A stretch of DNA of 64,000 nucleotides from Colius striatus (GCF_028858725.1 NC_084761.1:21234501-21298500); one strand, 5' to 3'; positions 11,421 through 23,880 are shown, counted from the stretch's first letter. Notes: generated from the sequence alone by a model not told the origin. A program made the numbers and translations.

Positions 11421-11426
11421 AATAAA
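11421..11426 (+). promoter_or_regulatory. Distal polyadenylation signal AATAAA (SHROOM3)
   Basis: A second AATAAA about 545 bases after the stop, preceded by a T-rich tract (gttgttgttttttaat). Use of either site would give UTRs of roughly 0.1 or 0.57 kb. Confidence 0.55.
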
Positions 11427-12035
11427 GGGCTATCAGAAGTAGCTTCAACCGGTTTCAACACATCCTAAATGAACCACTCAGTGGCTTTGCAAAGGAGATT
11501 TTGACCAGGAAAACACAATCTTTCCTTTTCTGATTCTGGAGTTTAAATATGCTTTTATGAGAACCAGCAACTCAGGAATCCCACTTAGCATGAAGTAACA
11601 AATCAGGTCTGGACTCACTCTGGGAGCGTGGGGGAGTCCATCCTTGTTTTGAGTATTCTAACCTGTGGTCTGTGCTACTGTGTACATCCGTGAGGGCTCA
11701 CCAATGACATTATTTATAGGCTTGGTTTTGTGAAGAGATGATGTACCTCATTTGCCTGAACCCACTTCATCAGAAATGGTTTTACAAGCTAGAAGAGGCA
11801 TTAATCTGGTATTCACTTCCTACCCACAGAAATCACATGTATGCAATGATAATGTTGTACACCCTGATTAAATAGAGAGACGAGTGAAAAAACAACAGGA
11901 TTATTTCCTAGTCAGGGCAGCCTGGACTAACTAAATTTGCCTAAAAAATTTTACTGTATCAACTTACCAAGTGCTGGAGGATTGCTGCCAGTTTGCAGAC
12001 AGCAAAGCAGGCTGAGGCAGATACCCTTATTCTGT

Positions 12036-12190
12036 ATCATAGAATCGTAGAATGGTAGGGCTGGAAGGGACCTTTAGAAGCAAGTCAACCTAGATCAGGT
12101 TGCATAGGAACATGTCCAGATGGGTCTTGAAGACCTCTAAGGAAGGAGACTCCACAACCCCTCTGGGCAGCCCATGGCAGGGCTTTCCTC
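12036..12190 (-). repeat. CR1 LINE fragment, 3' end (different subfamily)
   Basis: It starts with the reverse-complement CR1 terminal octamers (atcatagaatcgtagaatgg). The reverse-complement 3' region follows: gctggaagggacctttagaa, cctagatcaggttgcatagg, acatgtccagatgggtcttg, gagactccacaacccctctg. The wording differs from the copies at 454 and 17792, so it belongs to another CR1 subfamily. It is 5'-truncated. Confidence 0.88.
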
Positions 12191-14858
12191 TCCAAGGAGC
12201 TACATCGCCATTTAAACAAAAGGGCTAGAAGCTGCATGAACAGATAACCACTGTGGTTGATAAACAGATGCAGGTCACCTGTCTTCTGACCTTGCAGAGA
12301 TTTTCTGGTGCAGCAGCAGCGATTCAGGCTTCTCCTTTCTCCAGGTATTGCATTGGTCATCCCATCCTGTCATGCCACCAGGACGACAGCAGAGTTTTTA
12401 GTCACCTAGGTAGTTTTTAAGCCCATTTATTCTTTTTGAGTTTCAACTCTGGCATGTGACTGACAATTACAATATTCATGCTTCAGTGCCAATTTTAAAG
12501 CCCCCCTTTTTAGTGGTTCCCATCAAAGCTCTTCCACAGGCAGCTTGGCAGACTAAAGAAAATGCCAATGCCTTTCTGTTGTATCAAGCATCAATTCTCC
12601 AATATCCAAAAGAAAATCTGCCTGGTTTTGTAATGCTTTTAGAAGCAGCAAGCCAGGTACCTGTGATGATAGCAAACAGCCTTTTCATTACTTCTGAGCC
12701 CTGTTCAGGCTTGTGCAGCATTTCCTGAGAACCCTGCACAGGGGAACTGGTCTTTATGCCTTAAACAAAATTGGAGGGAAAAGTATATTTGGGGTCACTC
12801 AAGAACAATTGTTTGAGTGGGGTTTCAGGAAAGCAGCAGGAGGAGCTGTTTCAAGCCAATCAAAACATTGAATTTTTCCTTTAAAAAAAAAGCCTTCCAC
12901 AGTATTATAGTTGATTATATTTAAAGTTGGTTTAATTTAGATTTTTTTTACATCCACCCTTCGCTCCTACACCTACCAAAACAAACCAAAAGGACTTGGC
13001 AAATCTGGCAAGCTTTTATGAACGGCCTGAGACTGACTAACGATGCATTTTCTGTTTAGTTAGTTCATTCCTGAAAGCGAAAGTCCTGCAGTCTACCCTC
13101 AAGTCAGGAAGAGCCTCCCATCCAAAGAGAGTCTGCCTGTTTGCTCCAGGAACCAGCGCTAACTTCAGGGGCATCGTGGGAGGGAGCTGGCCAGCCTTGG
13201 GGTTGATGGTATACACGGCTTCACTAAATAACGTGTGAAACCGTTTCTTTTGTTGGGCTTCCAGATAGAAAATTTGAGGTTCCTTGTGGTTTACAGGAAT
13301 TTCAGATGTTTGGCTTGGCTCTGCAGTGCAGCAGATTCAGGGGTCGATGATGAAAGTCGTATGTGTGCTCCCACTGTACACACAAGGATCAGCTAAGGAG
13401 GCAAGTGAGTTACTTACGTTTTTATAACAGCGTAGATCTTTGAGTTAAAAATAAGTTAAAGCCTTTATTTCTGTTTTAAGTACTGCTAAGTTTATCATTA
13501 GGGAAACTGTCTTTGCACAGCTTTGTTCAAAATTGCTCTCCTAACTGCGAGGTTTGCTGAGTTTGGTAGAAGCATATCTTGACATGTATTTAAAGGTAAT
13601 GAAACGTTATTAAAACCAGTAGATTTACTTCTTAATGCCTTTGGAAAAAGGGGAACCTATTCATTGCTCCTTATCCCACCTGGTTTTTCTCTTGTGTTTT
13701 TAAAGCTAGGGTATAATGGAAGCTTGTTTCCCAGAGTCATGACATCACAGTTTCATGGGACAGGAATAGCATGGCCAGAATTTTACACTTACTGTCTAGT
13801 CTGTGTAAACTTACTGAAAGAAATCTGGATTTTGGGTCTGGCTACATGAGATTTTTAGGTCTGAACTTGTAGTTGTGTGGCTGCAGTGGAGAAAGCCAGT
13901 AAGCTAGATGCAGCAAGCATGACCTGCATTGCTGCTGCTTCCCCAAAATGCAGTGCCCTGTGCATGCCAGAGCTGGGCTATTTCATCTTGCCACTGCAGC
14001 AAGGGGCTAAATGTTACAGAACATTAAACACCAATGTTTCAAAATAATCTTGCAACAAACAGTGCTTCTCAACAGGTGGGCATTTCTGCTAAAAATGAGT
14101 CTTATTTTTATAATTGAAACATCTGTTTGGGATATTGGAGTGGAATACTCTACCTCCCACACTGTTGCTGGGACAGCAGCAGGGGACAGCAGCAATTTGC
14201 CAGCCAGCCTGTGTGGCCTCACTGTGTATGTGACAGTGGATGAGACTCCAAGTCCGTTCAGAGTTCCTGAGTCAAATACCTTCTCCAGAGAAGATCGCCA
14301 GCTGTTGAAGGATCCTGCCACATCCCTGGTGTGTCCAGCCGGCTGCAGTTGATGCCCAGCACAAGGTGAAGTGTGCTGTCTCACTTCACTAGCTTGAGCA
14401 AAAATCCTAGTAAGGACAAAGCAGTTACACATTTGACATACGTTGCCAGTTCCAAGTAAAAACTAGTTGTACAAAAGCAATGGGGTGCCTCATGTTGTGT
14501 TTGCATGTTACAGTTTTCCTGAGTCTGCATTCCTTATTATTATCTTCCATTTCCAGGCAGTTTCTGAGGGACCTCTCAGGAAAAAGGCAGATATAAATCA
14601 CTGCTCCACAGGCTCCTGCTCAGGCTCTAGCCTTTGCACTAAAGAGCTGGGGTGCACTTTTCCTGGGCTTTAAAGTAATCCAATTTCATTGCTATCGTAG
14701 CAGCCAGACCCAGCATGGGGGAACAGGAAAAGATGGAGCCATGCACCAGCACTGCGATGGGGTCTGCAGCACGGGATGTTGAAGCATTATATTTTAATCC
14801 TAGCTCTCAGTAAGCCCTCTCATGCTTTTAGCAACATGCTGTGCCTACAGTCTGCTTT

Positions 14859-14880
14859 GCCATGCCATGCCATGCCATGA
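14859..14880. repeat. Short CATGC tandem repeat
   Basis: About four copies of a five-base unit (gccatgccatgccatgccat). Minor simple repeat. Confidence 0.7.
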
Positions 14881-17791
14881 TAGAAACACTGTGAAAATCT
14901 ACTCATCCAACTTAAAATTTTCTTGTTTTTTTGGAGCCCTTAGGCAATTGCTAGTCACAAAGAATTAATGTTAGATGTTTTCCTCAAGACTAAATCTAGT
15001 AAAGAGTTTTTACATGTGAGAGTCCATTCTAAGTTTATACACAAGATCTTTTGTGATGGTTACCTGTAAAACTGGTCACAGAGTACCAAAACAGTTTATG
15101 TGTCAGGCCTGATCCATCATCTCTACAACTCAGCTGCTGATATGATTGTTTAGACTAGTAATTAAGAGAAGCAAGGAAACCAAACCAGATAACATTTCAT
15201 ACTCATTCCACACAATCCTGAATATTAACATGAGTGGTGACTTGTCATTTGCCAAATGGGAAACAGAGTGAGCTTCTCATAGGAGAGTCCATGTTTGAAA
15301 TTGGTGTGAGCCAACTAAAGGCATATCTAGAGACCTGATCCCCAGGTTTCTCTGGACCTTATTCAGCCATCCAGCAAAACTGTTTACATCTGTGCTTATT
15401 CACATAAGAGGTGTCTCAGCCTTCATATCCTTTCCAGGGGGGATATATGCTGACTGTGGCATAGTGTTACAATTTGGCTGCATTCCTACAGGACTGTTGT
15501 TGGTGCCTCTGCACATAAACTTAACTGCTGTACACTCCTCATGTATTTACAGGGTATTTCTAGCAATGCATTACTGAAACAACACTGTTTGTGCTGTGCA
15601 ACTGAGGGTATTTATGTGGCCAGAGTGGTCTCAGTCTAGAAGACGGTCCTTTCATGCCTGGTTAGGACAGATTCTGCTGTCACTCTTTAATACAAACTGC
15701 AGAAATAGGCTGGATTCAGGGTGTCAAGTAGTCCAGAGGGTGTTTACCACTTAGATGCATGCAGGTTATGCTGTTGCTTCTGTGCATACAGTAACACCAC
15801 CTCCCCACCTGTAACTCTGGCTTTTGTTAGTGCTAAAAATCCTTGCAAAAATCTGCTTTCTCATTGCTTGTTGCAAGATGGTGTGGAGCTGGAGCCAGCC
15901 AGGCTGGGCTTGTGGGAGTTGTCAGCACAGCTCTACCTGCACTGGGATTTGGGATTAGGAAAAAGGGCTCCTTTTCTGCTACACCATAAAGAAAACATAG
16001 TACATGTGAGCTAGGCATCTTTTTCCTCCGTAATTTGTGATTTGAGACCATATCTTTCTAACAGGGCTTCTCTGTAAGCAGGTAGCCTTCAAATGAGATG
16101 AGAAAAGCCAGCAGTATTTCTTCTGTTCTTAGTTTTGGCCCCAAATTAAGTTTTAGGACTGATTGCTAAAAAAAGAAAAAAGCAACACCAAAACACAACA
16201 CATAACTGAGCTGTGGAGTACAGCAACTGGTGAAAGTGGGACTGAATACTGAGAAAATGTCTTAGGAGGGACCTGCTTTTGCCCTGCTTGTCCTGCCAAG
16301 CTAAAATAAGATTGCAATTAAAAAACAAAGATCTGGACCAGCCTAGAAAGGATGGCATTTGAAAACAAGCTGTTGGGAGATGTTTTGGAAGAGAGAGGGG
16401 CTGTCTCCACAGGTGTCCTTTGTCTCTCCCAGCTACTTTTCCAACAGGCACCATTTTACTTCACCATGGGGCTGGGCAGGGCCACCCCAACTGGCTCCAG
16501 CCGCTTGTCCCTGCCACACACTGCTGTAGGGAGCATTGCACTGCATAGCTGGGGGGACAGCAACACCCCCAGCACCCCTCACCCACATCTCCAAATACAA
16601 TAGCAGGGCTTGCTGCCACCTCCCCAGGAGTGTTTTTGCAGCCAGGAGCTACGGGGTAACGAGGCCTAACCAGGGCCAGCTGGGCTCAGGGACAGCCAGC
16701 CCACAGGCAAAGCACTGCAGGAGGACATGTGCCTCAGCCTGGAGCCTGCTGAGGAAAGGTGAGCACATACCTGTTGTTGTAATTTCTTTCCCTTGTGCAG
16801 GAAGGTTCTGTAGCCTGTGCCTGCCTGCCTAGCCCTGCCATGGGGGTCGAGAAGGGAAAACACATCCAGTTTGCTGGAAAGTGGGCGCGTTGTCGGGGGG
16901 ATGGTTTCCACAGGGATGTCCTCAGCATGTGGGGCTGCAACAGCACACACATCCAGGGGATCTCAGCAGGGTGTGCAGGCCCAGTGGTGCCTCACAGTCA
17001 CTTGGCAGGACTTGCCCTTGTCCTTTGGCTCCTGTCCACAGGCAGCTTACCTGCCCGATATCCCATTCCAGCAGCATCCAGCCTTGTGGCCAGACTTCCA
17101 TCGTGCTACAGGAAAGGGGAATTGTGTGGTTAAGGATGGCCTTGCTCTGCACCAGAACAGGATGCCAGTTATCAGGTAACATAGCTCAGGGTTTGAGACT
17201 GACTTTCTGAAAGTAGGTGACAGAAGTTCCTTTTGGTTTGGAAATGTTGAAACCAGGGCCAAGGTGAGGAGCCAAAGAACACAACTGCCAGCACACTGAG
17301 TGCTCTTGCAAAGCCAGCTGCTGGTCACCTTTTCATTTTGTACAACTAATGTGGGTTAACTTCTTGCATCTTGTTTGGAAGACAGCATCTTGCACCAATT
17401 TGCTTGTAAGTTCTAGTGGGAAGTGGTCCAGCTGGCTTCTCATGCCCCACTACAACCTGGATTGCCTGTCAGCTTCCCTAGCACTCCTCCATGCACTGTA
17501 CAGACTTAGACCATGCAGAGTTTGAGTGCACAGTATCCTGTAAATGTATTTTGAGGCCATGCTGAACAGTGTCACATGCACACTAGTGTAGCTACACGCT
17601 CCCTTGGATGGCCTATTTCTGTCAAGGGAAGTTAATCTGGGCTACTCAGGGGGAAGTTATTTTTTGAGAAGACAAAGCTGCTGGTGTCTTAGCCATCACT
17701 GCTCTCCTAGATCCTACATGAGTTTAATTCCTGCTACATCTAATGTTCCCAAACTAACTTCTTCTGCAATTGGGTATTTGTCATCCTCTTC

Positions 17792-18020
17792 ATAGGCATG
17801 AGGTTCAAAGAATCCTTTGGGTTGGAAAAGACCCTTAAGATAGAGCCCAACCATTCATCTGCCACGTCTACTACTGAACTGTCTCTAAGCACCACATCTA
17901 CATATCTTTTAAATACCTCCAGGAATGGTGACTCCAACACTTCCCTGGGCAGCCTGTTCCAGTGCTTGATAACCTTGAAGACTTTTTTCCTAATATCCAA
18001 TCTAAGTCTCCATGTTATAA
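17792..18020 (-). repeat. CR1 LINE fragment, 3' region
   Basis: Reverse-complement CR1 3' sequence: gggttggaaaagacccttaa, gatagagcccaaccattcat, ggaatggtgactccaacact, tccctgggcagcctgttcca, and ttcctaatatccaatctaag at the right edge. The terminal octamers at the left are decayed. The minus-strand frame across it reads a peptide with [20 protein letters not shown], which often appears in bird gene predictions made over CR1 and is not a host gene. Confidence 0.88.
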
Positions 18021-21000
18021 CATAAAGCCTCACAGCAGTTTTGCAGGGGCTTCAGGATCCGATTTTCCCTCAACTTGATGCTGTAAGGAAACAAAAAGTA
18101 GAGCCACTTTGATTTCTGGCCAATAACCAGGAACAGAGGCTGAGTACATATTAGCAAACTATATTCAGCAAATGAAAGGCTCTCAATAGGGATCAGTATT
18201 GTTTCCCCCCACCCCAGTCTCAATATTCAGGGAACCAAGGGATAGATTGTTCCTGTAGGCTCTTGGCTTCTGTCTGTATGTGTTCCTGAACTGCAAGGTT
18301 AACTACACACTATATAGGACTTACATTTAAAAAAGAAAACCCACACCTTGAGGCCGTGCTGTGTTGCTTTCTGCTTCTCCCCCAAGCAAGTCTGGCTCAG
18401 GGTCCTCCTCAAGATAGTGAGAAGCCAAGTTCCTCATGCACTTCTAGTAGAGCATACTTGTCATTGACAAGCCCTGGTTGTACACTCACTTTGACTCTCT
18501 ACCTGCAGCAGGGCAGAGCCTTCTTGCTTTTGTGATTGCTCTAGCAGGGAGAAGTCTTGTTACCGCTTCAGGAGCCAGCCAGGGCACTCCGCATTTACTC
18601 TGCCTGTTTACTATTGTCACTTAAAGGAATGAGATTGTTTATAGCTCTGAGACGTGGGAGAACAAAACTGAAGAGGAAGGAAGTGCTGGCAAAGCCATGC
18701 TTCCTTCCTACCCTTTCTTCTGTTTTGTGCTCTCCATAGTAGTAACTGCCAGTGCTAAAAAGCAGGATAAGCCTAATTAAGTCTTGGGAAAAGTAGATGG
18801 GAGTAGTCCTGTGAAGGCACAGTTTGTACTCTGAGCACAGCAGTCAGGAACACTTGCAGCTAACCTATCTAGAAATCAGGACTGCCAGCTTATCAGGCAA
18901 AAATGAGATCAGCTTTACTCTCATGACTGCCAAGACACTCATACCTCATCTAACCAGGGCAGCCAGGAACAGAGACAGCAGAGGGACCAGCTGTAAGCTC
19001 CCCTGTGCCTCTGCAACAGAAGGCTTTTGTGCTTTAGGTGCTTGTACACTTCATCACTTAGCTTACCTTCAGTCAGATAATCTAACACGGGCAGAAGGGG
19101 AAACAAGACAAAAAGCCATCCTCTTCCCCAAACCCCCACCCCAAGTACAAACAGCCTTAAAACAATAAGGAGAACCTCAAGACTTACTTGACAAGGCAAA
19201 GGATCAGGAAGACTGGTGTCTCTCCTGTACATAACACAGTATATGTAGGACAGGCATTATAAGCACTACTGTGTGTGCCTCCATCACTGTCAAAGGAGAT
19301 GGTCCTGCAGCATGGCCAGGCTCCTGCCATGCAGTGGGCATGCTCTCTCTGTCCCCCTCCCACACAGGAGCTAAGTTACAGCAACCCCTTCCCACCCTCC
19401 CAGCAAGTATGTAGTGGAAACTTTTGCTGAATGTTGACAGTTCAGCAGAGCCTTTGGTGTGTTCCCAGACACACATACTTCCCCAGAGGGTCAAGTACCC
19501 AGAAAAACCCTGGGTTTGTTTGTCCTTCCTATCATTAGCTGCATCATCACTAGAGAAAGAGCCCTGTCTATCCACAGTCACAGGCACAGTCTGTGCCTAC
19601 AGGCTAACTGGAAAGACTGGGCTACAACTCTCAGCCTTCTGTCAGAGCAGCAGGAAGGCCTCTCTAACAAGGGTTCAGACAGCAGACAGCCAAGAACATT
19701 AGGAAAGCAGGAGGGTCCACCCTACAAAGCAAATGGCTCCCATCACTCCTGGGGATGCCCAGCTCTGGGGCAGCTGCTGCAGCACAGATCCAGACAGTGT
19801 TACTGCCATGCAGCAGTTGTGCTGACAAGAAGGCAACAGGCTTGCAGCCTGTCAGTCTCTCCCTTAGAAGGCTTCAAATGGCTGAAATATTCTGCAGTGT
19901 GGTCTACCTAAGCAGCTGCCCCAACTGCTCAGCTGTTGAAAGGAGCAGCAAACCCAGCCTAGTCTACAACAGCCCTGCTGAGAGAGAGATTAATCAACAG
20001 GAGTCAAATTCCATTCCTTCATCAGCATTTGGCCAAGTAAGGCCTCGCCCTACCAGCTCAGCTGCACTGGGGCAGCACTGCTGTAGCTTCAGTAGCCACA
20101 GAGCCAGCTCCTAGACCTGGTCAGCCTGCCCAGGCTCCCAACTGTTCACAGCAAGCAGGACTTCACCTTTCTTTGGTTCCTCAAATGCTGCAGCAGTCCC
20201 AATTCAAACCCTGTCTTGGGTAGGCATGGCTAGTAAGCAGCTGGAGAATAGCAGTGGCAGACATACCAAGACATTCCACAAGCAGAGCAAAAACATTATA
20301 AGCAGAAGAGACTATTTACTAAGCTTTTTCTTTTTGGTCTAACTGCAACTAGCTGTGCTTGTGCACTCAGGGTTTAATACCTCTAACCTTGTTCAAAGCA
20401 GGTCTCAGGCTGTATCTGGAGCCAAGTGTTACAGATGCTACATGGCTTGTCACCCATACCTGACAGGTTGCTAAGCCACTGACTTCGTGGTACAACATGA
20501 TACTGGGTCTCTGATGATGGCAAGAGCTTAGTTTAATCAAGCAGCATTGCCAGCCTGGACCCTCTCAGGACCTCACTCCAACTCTTTCTGCCGGGCTTCA
20601 CCTTTCACTCCATGTCTTTTTCCCTGGCAAGAGCAGTTAGTCTGACTTGCCTGCTCATCTTTACTCCTTCAGCACACTAGTGCCAGTCTGCCATGCACCC
20701 AACTGCTGAGCATGTTCTTGGAAAGCCAAGTTGTTTGCAAGAGCACAAGCCATGCCCTGTGCTGCAGTCCCCTTAGCAAGTGGATAGGAGCAGCACTTGT
20801 TGGTCAGAGATGGCACAATGCATGCCCAACAAACTTCTTGGAGCTTCCCTGGCTGGGACTAGTCCCAGAGTTTAGAAAGCTAACAGCCAGGGATCACTCA
20901 CTGCAGCAAACAGGGTCAAGGGAGCAACTACTGCTGAGGTAGTTTCATTCACAGTAAATCATGCTTTGCCTGGTATGTGCTCTCACTCTGTCCCAGCTGC

Positions 21001-21128
21001 AAGGCTGCAGTGTAAGTAGGCATATAGCTGGATACATACCCCTTCCCACTGCCCACCCTTGTAGCACACACAGGAGCAAGCAGATTAGAGCAGAAAACAG
21101 CAGAGGAAGCAGCCATTGCAAGTTTGGG

Positions 21129-21134
21129 TTTATT
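21129..21134 (-). promoter_or_regulatory. Polyadenylation signal of the galectin gene
   Basis: AATAAA on the minus strand (tttatt on +), 59 bases downstream of the stop codon, implying a very short 3' UTR as is usual for galectin-1-type mRNAs. Confidence 0.8.
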
Positions 21135-21192
21135 TCACTATGCAGAGGGGAGAAAACAAAACAAAACAAAACCACAAACCAAGCTATAGGTG

Positions 21193-21336
21193 TTAACTGA
21201 ACTTAATAGCTTTGACTTTAAAGTCACCCTCCACACTCAGGTATTCAACTTTCTCCATGCCCAGGCGATTCGGGAACTGGAACTCGGCCTCAGGCAGCTT
21301 CACTGTTGCCTCCGTTTCATTGAAGGAGATGCAAAT
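21193..21336 (-). CDS. CG-1A: Galectin exon 4 (C-terminal strands, stop)
   Basis: Acceptor ctctccag on the minus strand at 21337, stop TAA at 21195-21193. It encodes 47 residues beginning ICISF and including FPNRLGMEKVEYLSVEGDFK. FPNRLG and the C-terminal VKAIKFS are typical of CG-1A. Confidence 0.96.
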   Translation of the reverse strand: MCISFNETEATVKLPEAEFQFPNRLGMEKVEYLSVEGDFKVKAIKFS

Positions 21337-23691
21337 CTGGAGAGAGCCACAAGAAGGAAGGCTAAGACACCACAGCTCACAAGCCTCGCTCCCCACCACA
21401 TCCAGTCTGGGCACAGGACAGATGAGGTGGCTGCTGGTGTCAAGGCCATGCTCACCAGCTCATTCTGGTCCCTGCACAGCAGGGGCATGGAGGGGAGGAA
21501 GTTCATTTGCTCTGCCTCAAGCAGAGCAAACTTCTGGAACAAAGGGATGAGACAGACCTAGTCTGAATCCCAGCTTGGTGTTTTAATTGCTTTTACTTGT
21601 GTGGCTTGCAAAGGAAAGCCCAAATGGAGCACTTAACACATCAGAGCTGTTGGGCATTGACTTGAGCAGAGCAGGTCTGGACAACTGGCTTCAGCTGCAA
21701 GATTCTTCCTCTGTTACTCCCCTTTCCACGCCCTGCTCCTTCTCCACCACAGAGGAGCAAGGTGGCATTAGAGCTATGCCCCTGTCCCTTCAGTGCTTTG
21801 TAGCAAGGCCTTGCATGTACCTCTGGTGCCTCACCTCAATCTTGTCACCATGCTGGAGAGGAAACTCAGCCTTCCTATCCTCTTCACCCCACATACCGTC
21901 CTCCTTCGAGTTGCAAACGATGGTGTTGACATCCCCATGACAGTCAAAGCGTGGGTTGAAATGCAGCAGGAGGGTCCCACTGTCCTTCCCTACATTCACA
22001 GAAAACCTAGGGAAACAGAGAGGCAATGCAAACGAGGTGCCTGTGCAGCAGCTCCAGCTACCCAGTACTGACAAGCTGAGCACAGCAAGAGCTCATGCTT
22101 CCCCCAATGCCACAGCAATCCAGTCACCATCTCCTCACTCACCCTTTAGCATCAGGCAGGATCTTCCCTTTGACCTTGATGCACTCACCAGGCTGGATGT
22201 CCAGCTGACTAACCACCAGTCCCTGCAGGAGCAAGCCACAGGAGTTAGTCTGTTGCAAGGCAAGCCTACCAGTCCAGCCTGAGCCCCAGCACAAACCAGC
22301 CCTGTCAGAACCAAACACATTTGCAGTTTTGTGCTAGAGGAAGGGTTGTGTCGGGCCAGCTGCCTGTCTCAGCCAGGGAATCCTAGTTCACCACCACCAC
22401 CCATCGGCTTCTTCCACCCCTGAGCCACACAAGCTGACACGGAGGTGATTCAAGCAAGTCTAGCAGAAGCAGGGTACAAGCACTGATTTACCAGCTTCTA
22501 CAGAAGGCATCCTCACCAGTGAGCTTATGCCTTTCTCAGCAGTGGCCAGGGCCATTACCACTGGATTAACAACAGTTATTAAGGTCTCCTAACATTAGGC
22601 CTACTCCCTTCTCTCGGTGGGTCTCCAAGGGACAGGAGCCACCATAAAAGTTTCTTGTCTTAGCTTAAAGCAGCCTACGTCTAGAGAGAGGGGTCACTGG
22701 AGCCCACTTCTGGCTGAAACACAGTAAAGCCAAACAAACAGCCCTTCAGAAGCTCCCCCTGTGTAGAAGGGGGCTTGATCCTTTCTTCAAAGCCAGGTTA
22801 TTTGTTCCCCCAGCCGCATACCCCCAAAATAGCACTTAATACCACCTGCTTCCCTCAGTTAAGAGGAAGATGCTGTTTGGTGAGGTCAAGCATAACTCAA
22901 ATCACTCTTTGCTGTCTGTGCACCAGGCTCAAGTGCAATTGTACTGAGCTCCATACACCAGATAAGACTGACACTGATTTCAACGTTTCTCTGTTTACTT
23001 GGGCTAGTTCTTGCCTGGCTAGTGCAGACCCACGGCCAGCTGCTGCAGGCTGCCATGGAGTCCAGGACTGCCACTCAGCCCCAGCAGCACTTGTCCCCAC
23101 GCCTGCTCCCTGCTCTCGCCTGCACACACACCGAGGTCGTTTCCCCGGTTGCTAAACTGCTAATTGTCACAGCACTACCGCCGCCTTCAGCCTCTGTGCC
23201 TGGAGCAATGCCCGAGCCCGGCCTGGGACAGCCTCGCCGCCGGGAGGGCTTTTGAGGAAAGGGAAGTTAGAGGGGCAGAGGTGGGTTAGAACACACTGCC
23301 ATGCTGCTTGCCTCTGCCGGTGAGTGAGTGGTGAGTGGTGGCTCGGTCCTGGACCTAAAAGGCAACTCCCCAGAAGGAAAATAAAGAGGATGGGGGGGAA
23401 AAAAAAGTATAAAGAGTACTCAAACTGTAGAGTTGCAAACGGTCCCAAACCTTCAGAGTACTCAAGGATATAAACATGGATTAAAACAGCTTTCCCACTT
23501 AGATAACATGTTAGAGAAGACAACCGTCAGGCCAGCCATACCCATTCTCCCCCAGCCATACATCCGCCTGGCATTTCCTCCCAGCTAATCCCTCTCTCCT
23601 CCTACCTCTGGCACCAAGCCCAAAACCCACAGGCAGCCACCCCAGGCCCGTCACACGGGCGCAGCGGGAAGGCAGGACTCACTCGCTGCAT
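21193..23691 (-). CDS. CG-1A: Prototype galectin, CG-1A (C-16) type, complete
   Basis: Beta-galactoside-binding lectin with one carbohydrate-recognition domain. Proteins of this kind form homodimers, are secreted without a signal peptide and cross-link glycans. Coding exons on the minus strand are 23691-23683, 22222-22143, 22006-21835 and 21336-21193 (9, 80, 172 and 144 bases). The 80- and 172-base exons are the sizes I expect for galectin-1 genes. The product is 134 residues with no internal stop. Sugar-binding residues are all present: H45, N47, R49 (HFNPRF), N62, W69, E72 and R74. The sequence follows chicken CG-1A, with changes such as MQR for MEQ and NETEATVKLPE in the fourth exon. It differs strongly from chicken C-14/CG-1B. 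The mammalian LGALS1 neighbourhood is elsewhere, so I use the avian name. Confidence 0.95.
21835..22006 (-). CDS. CG-1A: Galectin exon 3 (carbohydrate-binding core)
   Basis: This 172-base exon holds the whole sugar-binding signature: HFNPRF, then GDVNTIVCN, then WGEEDR. Minus-strand acceptor ccctag at 22007 and donor GAG|gtgagg at 21834. The first base completes a Gly codon carried from exon 2. Confidence 0.97.
22143..22222 (-). CDS. CG-1A: Galectin exon 2
   Basis: This 80-base exon encodes GLVVSQLDIQPGECIKVKGK and then ILPDAKG. Acceptor tcctgcag at 22223 and donor aaagg|gtgagt at 22142. The intron to exon 3 is only 136 bases. Confidence 0.96.
22223..23682 (-). other. Galectin intron 1
   Basis: 1.46 kb between the three-codon exon 1 and exon 2. 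No repeat or RNA gene was recognised. The other two introns are 21337-21834 and 22007-22142. Confidence 0.85.
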
Positions 23692-23880
23692 GCTGCAGAC
23701 ACCAGCCCGCTCCGGGCGCCCGCAGCTCCAGCCGCAGTGACTCAGCCGCGGCGCCCGCGGCTTTAATCGCTCGGCAGCACCATCACATGATCGGGCGAGT
23801 GCGGGGAGGGGAACGAGCGGAGCGGCCCCAGCTGCTGCACCCGAAGCTTTCCCAGCCGTTCCAAGTGCGCAGCGGGAGAT
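23640..23880 (-). promoter_or_regulatory. GC-rich promoter region of the galectin gene
   Basis: A CpG-rich block around and upstream of exon 1. On the minus strand a TATA-like gattaaa lies at 23768-23762, and a perfect AP-1 motif TGAGTCA at 23744-23738. A start about 30 bases after the TATA-like box would give a ~45-base 5' UTR and place the AP-1 site close to the start. These are motif matches only. Confidence 0.5.
23683..23691 (-). CDS. CG-1A: Galectin exon 1, coding part (three codons)
   Basis: ATG CAG CGA followed by a perfect donor gtgagt at 23682-23677, phase 0, as required by exon 2 starting at GGA. Galectin-1-type genes have a tiny coding segment in exon 1. The chicken protein begins MEQ; here it is MQR. 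No other start close to exon 2 fits. Confidence 0.85.

Larger units (their letters stand above)
10877..11445 (+). other. SHROOM3: SHROOM3 3' UTR
   Basis: Sequence between the stop codon and just past the second AATAAA. It becomes AT-rich towards the end and has no reading frame of note. The 3' end is inferred from the polyadenylation signals, not observed. Confidence 0.6.
11446..21128. other. Intergenic region between SHROOM3 and the galectin
   Basis: About 9.7 kb between convergent genes (SHROOM3 on +, galectin on -). It holds two CR1 fragments (12036-12190 and 17792-18020) and a short CATGC repeat near 14859. The open frames are short, overlap on both strands and match no family I know. 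Confidence 0.65.

Noticed and set aside
17740-18033. 97-codon minus-strand frame with [13 protein letters not shown]
   Set aside because: Derived from the CR1 3' region; not a host gene.
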